DNA from: Brassica napus
Lineage: Eukaryota; Streptophyta; Magnoliopsida; Brassicales; Brassicaceae
DNA: 64,000 nt
Direction: 5' to 3'
Assembly: GCF_020379485.1 (NCBI RefSeq)
Contig: NC_063439.1
Location: 22,630,098-22,694,097 of the forward strand
Of the stretch, positions 59,516-64,000 are shown one piece after another. The notes beneath the pieces are model-generated. The model did not search any database and was not told the DNA's origin. It was given only the letters and a program-made list of their open reading frames with translations. Both the position numbers and the translations under genes were made by a program. The stretch's first letter is position 1; the number at the start of each line of letters is the position of its first letter.

Positions 59516-62500
59516 TATAACTCAGAACTCACGTTGAATTCGGAACTCACGTTAACAGTTTATTTGCATTTCATTCGATCTTGAGAAAGATTTATCCAGG
59601 CAGACAATACAGAACAAATGAAATCACAGCCATTTCCTTTTGCCAATCATGTTTGCCTGGTTTCAAGCCACCATCAAATCACAACCATTTACATTTGATC
59701 AAGTTTTCACCCCTTCTGATCCGTTTAACATGTAGATTCCAGATTCTTGCATCCCATTTGATGGATTCTTGCTCCAGGGAAGAGTTTTTTTTTGGCCCCC
59801 AGCTCTCTATATACAATTAGAGGTGAATGATATTTTCTGTGACTCTTGGCCCCATACCATCTCCGGTCATGAAGCACATGCGTCATTAACCTTTGAATCT
59901 TATGCACAAATATAAAATCGTGCTGTCGACAAAAAATAAAATAAATCGTGCTCTAAGGTACTTCTCCTAATCTCCTTTCGTCTCGGCTAAACGCACACCT
60001 ATAGAAGGAATGTCACGTGCTACCATGCAAGTTACCTGTGAAACAAGTTTCAAAAATAGTATCTAAAAGAAAATCTATCGTCTTATATATGTAGATGTAG
60101 TTGAAACTTCCTGGATGCTTAGTTTGGTAGTATTTAATTCAAAATAACAGGAAAATCTAACGTCGATCTACATATGTACTCTGACTCATTCATGAGGTAT
60201 ATATCTGAAGAACAAAACATTTTTAGCAGGGCCCTCTTTGGAGCAGTCGATCGAATAGGGTATCGATTTAAATACATTTTTCTATAAATTTTCTTGTTTT
60301 CGAAAAAACTGATTTACCATATTAAATATAGCTTTCATAAAAAAAAAGTCTGACCAAGGTGTAAAAGTAGCTAGTTTGAGACTCGATTTCTAGAACGATT
60401 TATGATATAACAATTACAAGATACGATAGCACATTCAACAATAAGTTCAATAACCAGTGAAGGTTATAATAAAAGTATATATGAAAGACACGTCAAAAGT
60501 GATTGGGTAATGAAATGGCTCGATCAAATTTAGATATATCAATCAAAATAGTTTAGTTGACTATTCGGCCTCTCTTAGTTTCCCTTCGGTTTTCCTCGAA
60601 CTTGGCAGGAAAGTTTCTAGTGATTTTTACCAAAAATAAAGAAGAAAGTTTCTCGTGATATTTTTTTGACCCCAGAAGGGTTCCTTCTCAATATTTTCCA
60701 AGAAAATTATTTACATATATATATACTTGCCAATCTTTTAAAAAGCCATCTACAAAATTTATCGCTATGCAACCGATATATATATGTCAACTGGGCAACT
60801 AAGAGTCCGAGACTGACATGTCCGTAGAACTATTGTTCTTCTATGTGATTAACTTCCTTTATTAATTAGGTTTAACGTAATTAATGATTATTCTTAATCC
60901 AATCTAATATATATGGAACTGAGATTTGATCCCAGACCACTATTTTCGGAGTATAAAACATGAAACTATATGATAAACGTAAATTTGTAACTGAACCAAT
61001 CCTAAAAAGAACATGGTTAATTTAACATTTTACCAAAAAAAAAAACATGGTTCGATACATTAACAAGAGATGGTTGTTCAAGGTTACCTTGAATTTTTTT
61101 TTTAACTATATTAGACTAATGTATTTCTTAAATAAATCATTTTTCCAATGTAAATATCTACAACTCGTAAATTGTATCATATTTTATCAAATGAATCAAT
61201 CGACAAAGAAAAAGAAGTAAACATATTTCCTTATTTTATATTCGATGGGGATGTTTGTTTGTATCACTGAACTAGGAATGAGATTTGGACAAATTAGTCG
61301 TTTTATTTGGTTTTCATCAGAGCAGATTGTCCATCAGTATAACGCGTTGATGAAGAGAAAAAAAATATGCCATTATTTTTCTACATCTATCCTTCCAATT
61401 TTTGGAACATAAAATATATGTAGGTTGAATGTTCATATATGATCATAGTAAATAACTAAAAACGCGTTATGCCATCACCTAATAAGCGTGGTCTTTTTAT
61501 GGTCGATGTGCTTTTAGTCGAAGATCGAGGTTTGTCAACGCCTATGTCAACGTACGGCATTTGGATGGTAAATGGATTTTCAAATGCTTGTTTCAAAATA
61601 AATATATATAGATTTTCAAATGCTCTAAATTGAATTATTTCATTTTCTCATTTGATCAAAAGCTATTCAGGTAAAAATACAATTGTAATTTTACTTTGAT
61701 AGATTTGGAGAATATTATCTTTACATTTTTTTCTATTATATGCTTACTGTTGACGACCCTAGCTTTGTTTGAGATATCTAAACAAAAATTTGGTGAATTA
61801 CCCAATTCTAGTTAGATGCAATTGTAAAACATGAATGCAGGATTAAAACTAAAAAGTGAACAACAGCAACCATATCTGACCACGAACCATTAATCAAACA
61901 CAAAAGAAAAAAAAAACAGAAAATGTTTAAAAAGAAAACACAAAGCAAATACATATTTTAGGGTATATGTTAAAATGTGAATTAGCTAATTTAAAACTTT
62001 TTAATCCATATATATATATATTTATACAATTTTAAAAATCCTTTTATTTTTCTCTAATTTTTTTTTGGTAAAAAATTTCTTTAATTTTTATCTACTAAAC
62101 ACAGTTTTTCAAATCCTAAATATCACTGCACTAAAACATTTATTCAGCCAACGAATGTAGATTTTTACTGGTGTACCAATTTAGGTCATTTCGGAATCAA
62201 CATTAATATTGATAACATCAAAGATTGTAGGCATAATATTTTTTTTTGTGGGGTGTAAGGCATAATACCCTTGCAATTATTCTTTGGCTGATACGCTTGC
62301 AATACTCGTTCTTGTTTTCGACAGTCGGGTGTATGTTTTAACAACAATATATAAAGTTGAAGACAAAAGAATTGAATATACTGAAATTATTAAATCTTTT
62401 TACTCCACTTTATATCCGACTATTCCAATATGCAGGGACGTTTTCAAAAACCGTTATCTATAGATTTATATATATATATATATATATATAGTACTGGTTT

Positions 62501-62580
62501 GGCCGGATCAAGTGTCTATTCTATATATAGATAATTACAAATTGATCTTAGTTTTTGTACGAAACGACTCCACCAGCTGA
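59516..62580. other. 3-kb intergenic region between LON1 and CBP60g
   Basis: AT-rich, no protein-coding gene recognised. Contains an AT microsatellite at about 62468-62490. Arabidopsis has several small genes, including AGL26 by memory, in this interval; I find no trace of a MADS domain. Confidence 0.5.
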
Positions 62581-62585
62581 TTGAG

Positions 62586-62605
62586 TGACGTATCAATATA
62601 TGACG
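62586..62605 (+). promoter_or_regulatory. Paired TGACG motifs (as-1-like) upstream of CBP60g
   Basis: TGACG at 62586-62590 and again at 62601-62605, about 325 bases before the start codon. TGACG is the TGA bZIP binding core. TGA1/TGA4 are known to promote CBP60g expression in Arabidopsis, so the pair is a reasonable candidate site. The spacing differs from the classical as-1 element. Confidence 0.4.
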
Positions 62606-62925
62606 CTTATGAGTGACTTTATGTAGTACTAATTAACAAACCAGAAAAAAATTAAGTAACCAACGCTACCGTGGTTGATGAATAAGCACTACTAAACTCT
62701 CCGAGCAACGACGAACCTTCCTCGAAGTTTCAAGTGCTACTTCGTCAATTCTCAAATCCTTTATAATACCATCACCTAACTACACTTTCTCAAACTCATC
62801 TCATTGCTCTCCTCTCCCTCTCTCTCACACACACACACAAAATATCTCTTTCTTCTTTAGAAAAAAGGAACCTATAAAATATTTTAAGAGCTTAAATCCA
62901 ATTTCTTTAAAACCAAAAGTGATCA

Positions 62926-64000
62926 ATGAAGATGCGAGACCGCCCTTTTCATGGGGCTAGTGGGTACAGTGGTTTAAAAGCTCATAAATTAACATTCAAG
63001 ACGTGAGTTTCTTCTATCTTATTACAAGACGCATTAAATTTTTATTTCTTTGTCTGGATGAATTTTGATTGAGTTTTGTTTTCTCATGTAAACCCTTTAC
63101 AGAGCCGTGAAGAAAGTCATGAAACATATGTCAAATAACCAAATCATGGTTCATATGGAGAACATGTTCAGAAAAATTGTGAGTTTTCTCATCGTCTTCG
63201 ATTAAACTATTCACTCTGCGCGCATAAATCACCTAATTAATCAAAGGTTTATTTAAATGTAACCCGTTCCTATATACATAGCCACCAGTTTTGACCGACC
63301 TCTTCTTCTCTTGTGTCCCTTTTAAATTTCTATGGTTTAAAATTAAGTGGGCTCCGTACGTATCAACAATGAATGGTCCCCGTCTCCCTGAGTCTAGTTG
63401 GACCTGAGTTACTATAGTATATATCAAAGTATAATCATATACTAGTAACCAATAAGTATAGTACTCTTATAATGATCGAGTTATCTACTAATCTACATAT
63501 AACTAAAATACGTGTAATCGTTTGTATGCACATGAACGTGATGATATGCGGTTAATGATTAATTATCTTAATGTTTTATGATTTAGGTTCGGGAGGAGCT
63601 TGAACGTCTTATTCAACAACACCACCTCTCTTCGTCGTGGTCCCAAATCGAGCGACCGCGTTCGGAAACGCCGTCTTCGCGTTCAAGATTCAAACTGCGG
63701 TTCATAAACTCGCCGCCGCCGTCGATATTCACTGGAGCCAAGATCGAACCCAAGAACGGTTTCCCGTTAGCTATCGAGCTAGTGGAAGCAGCCACGAACG
63801 CTCGAGTCGTCTCGGGACCGCTCTCGTCTTCTCGAGTTGACTTCGTGCCGCTGAACGCTGACTTCACGGAGGAAAGCTGGACCGTTGACTTATTCAAACG
63901 GTATATTCTAAAACCACGCGAAGGGAAACGTCCGTTACTAGCCGGAGATGTAACGTTGACTCTTAAGAACGGTGTTGGAGTGGTCTCCATCGCTTTCACG
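62926..64000 (+). CDS. CBP60G: CBP60g calmodulin-binding immune transcription factor, N-terminal part
   Basis: Exons 62926-63002, 63103-63178 and 63587 to beyond the window edge join in frame. The protein begins with a short N-terminal segment (HGASGYSGLKAHKLTF), where CBP60g uniquely binds calmodulin, then VKKVMKHMSNNQIMVHMENM and VREELERL, the spacer RPRSETPSSRSRFKLRF, and the start of the CBP60 DNA-binding domain (SPPPSIFTGAKIEPKNGFP, then VDFVPLNADFTEESWTVDLF). This pattern, and the place after LON1, fit At5g26920. The factor drives salicylic acid synthesis genes such as ICS1 in immunity. Only about 190 residues are in the window. One or two residues near VVSIAFT look shortened relative to memory of the family. 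Confidence 0.92.

Noticed and set aside
63613..63999. 128-codon minus-strand frame
   Set aside because: Antisense of CBP60g exon 3, whose plus-strand frame has clear homology.

Overview
The window is nuclear DNA from a flowering plant, almost certainly a Brassicaceae crop relative of the Brassica/Raphanus type. Genes have many short exons with GT/AG introns, the spacers are AT-rich, and each recognisable protein is close to its Arabidopsis counterpart as I remember it. Gene order follows one stretch of Arabidopsis chromosome 5 (about At5g26600 to At5g26920). Locus names are recalled, not searched.

Layout: 0-3.5 kb is noncoding with a long (TC)n microsatellite, a decayed zinc-finger/G-patch gene fragment and a LINE RNase H remnant. 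An intronless PLP enzyme (cysteine desulfhydrase-like) is at 3.8-5.3 kb. A LINE 3' end is at 6.4-7.1 kb. A complete GSK3/shaggy-like kinase is on the minus strand at 7.4-9.3 kb. A poly(A) retroposon with a perfect 17-bp target duplication is at 10.0-10.9 kb. A RIMA/RPAP2-like gene that looks broken is at 13.1-16.3 kb (minus). Helitron-like AT-rich tandem arrays fill 16.95-19.3 kb. The NEAP coiled-coil nuclear envelope gene is at 19.6-21.5 kb (minus). A MITE and an F-box fragment follow at 23.8-24.8 kb, a small membrane protein at 25.2 kb, and a three-exon mitochondrial IGR-motif protein (mS41-like) at 26.1-27.1 kb. From 27.9 to 38 kb the DNA is mostly repeats: a noncoding retroelement-like block, a secreted thionin-like peptide gene, a CACTA fragment, a Helitron end, and a MULE with a second MULE nested in it. 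A pectin methylesterase is at 38.4-40.2 kb, a 5'-truncated LINE (minus) at 40.5-43.0 kb, threonyl-tRNA synthetase at 43.5-47.6 kb, a repeat with a near-perfect 115-bp hairpin at 48.0-48.3 kb, an EFR3-like gene at 49.5-53.9 kb, LON1 protease at 54.2-59.5 kb, and the first exons of CBP60g at 62.9 kb running off the end.

The genes form no operon or pathway; they are a fractionated ancestral block. Three intact genes encode mitochondrial proteins (Lon1, Thr-tRNA synthetase, the mS41-like protein). Several Arabidopsis neighbours (serine hydroxymethyltransferase SHM2, transporter IREG3, and the genes between At5g26610 and At5g26751) are absent, as expected for one subgenome of a mesohexaploid Brassica. 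I found no new multi-gene system. The best leads are the mS41 assignment, the broken RIMA copy, the long hairpin, the nested MULEs and the Sadhu-like retroposon.
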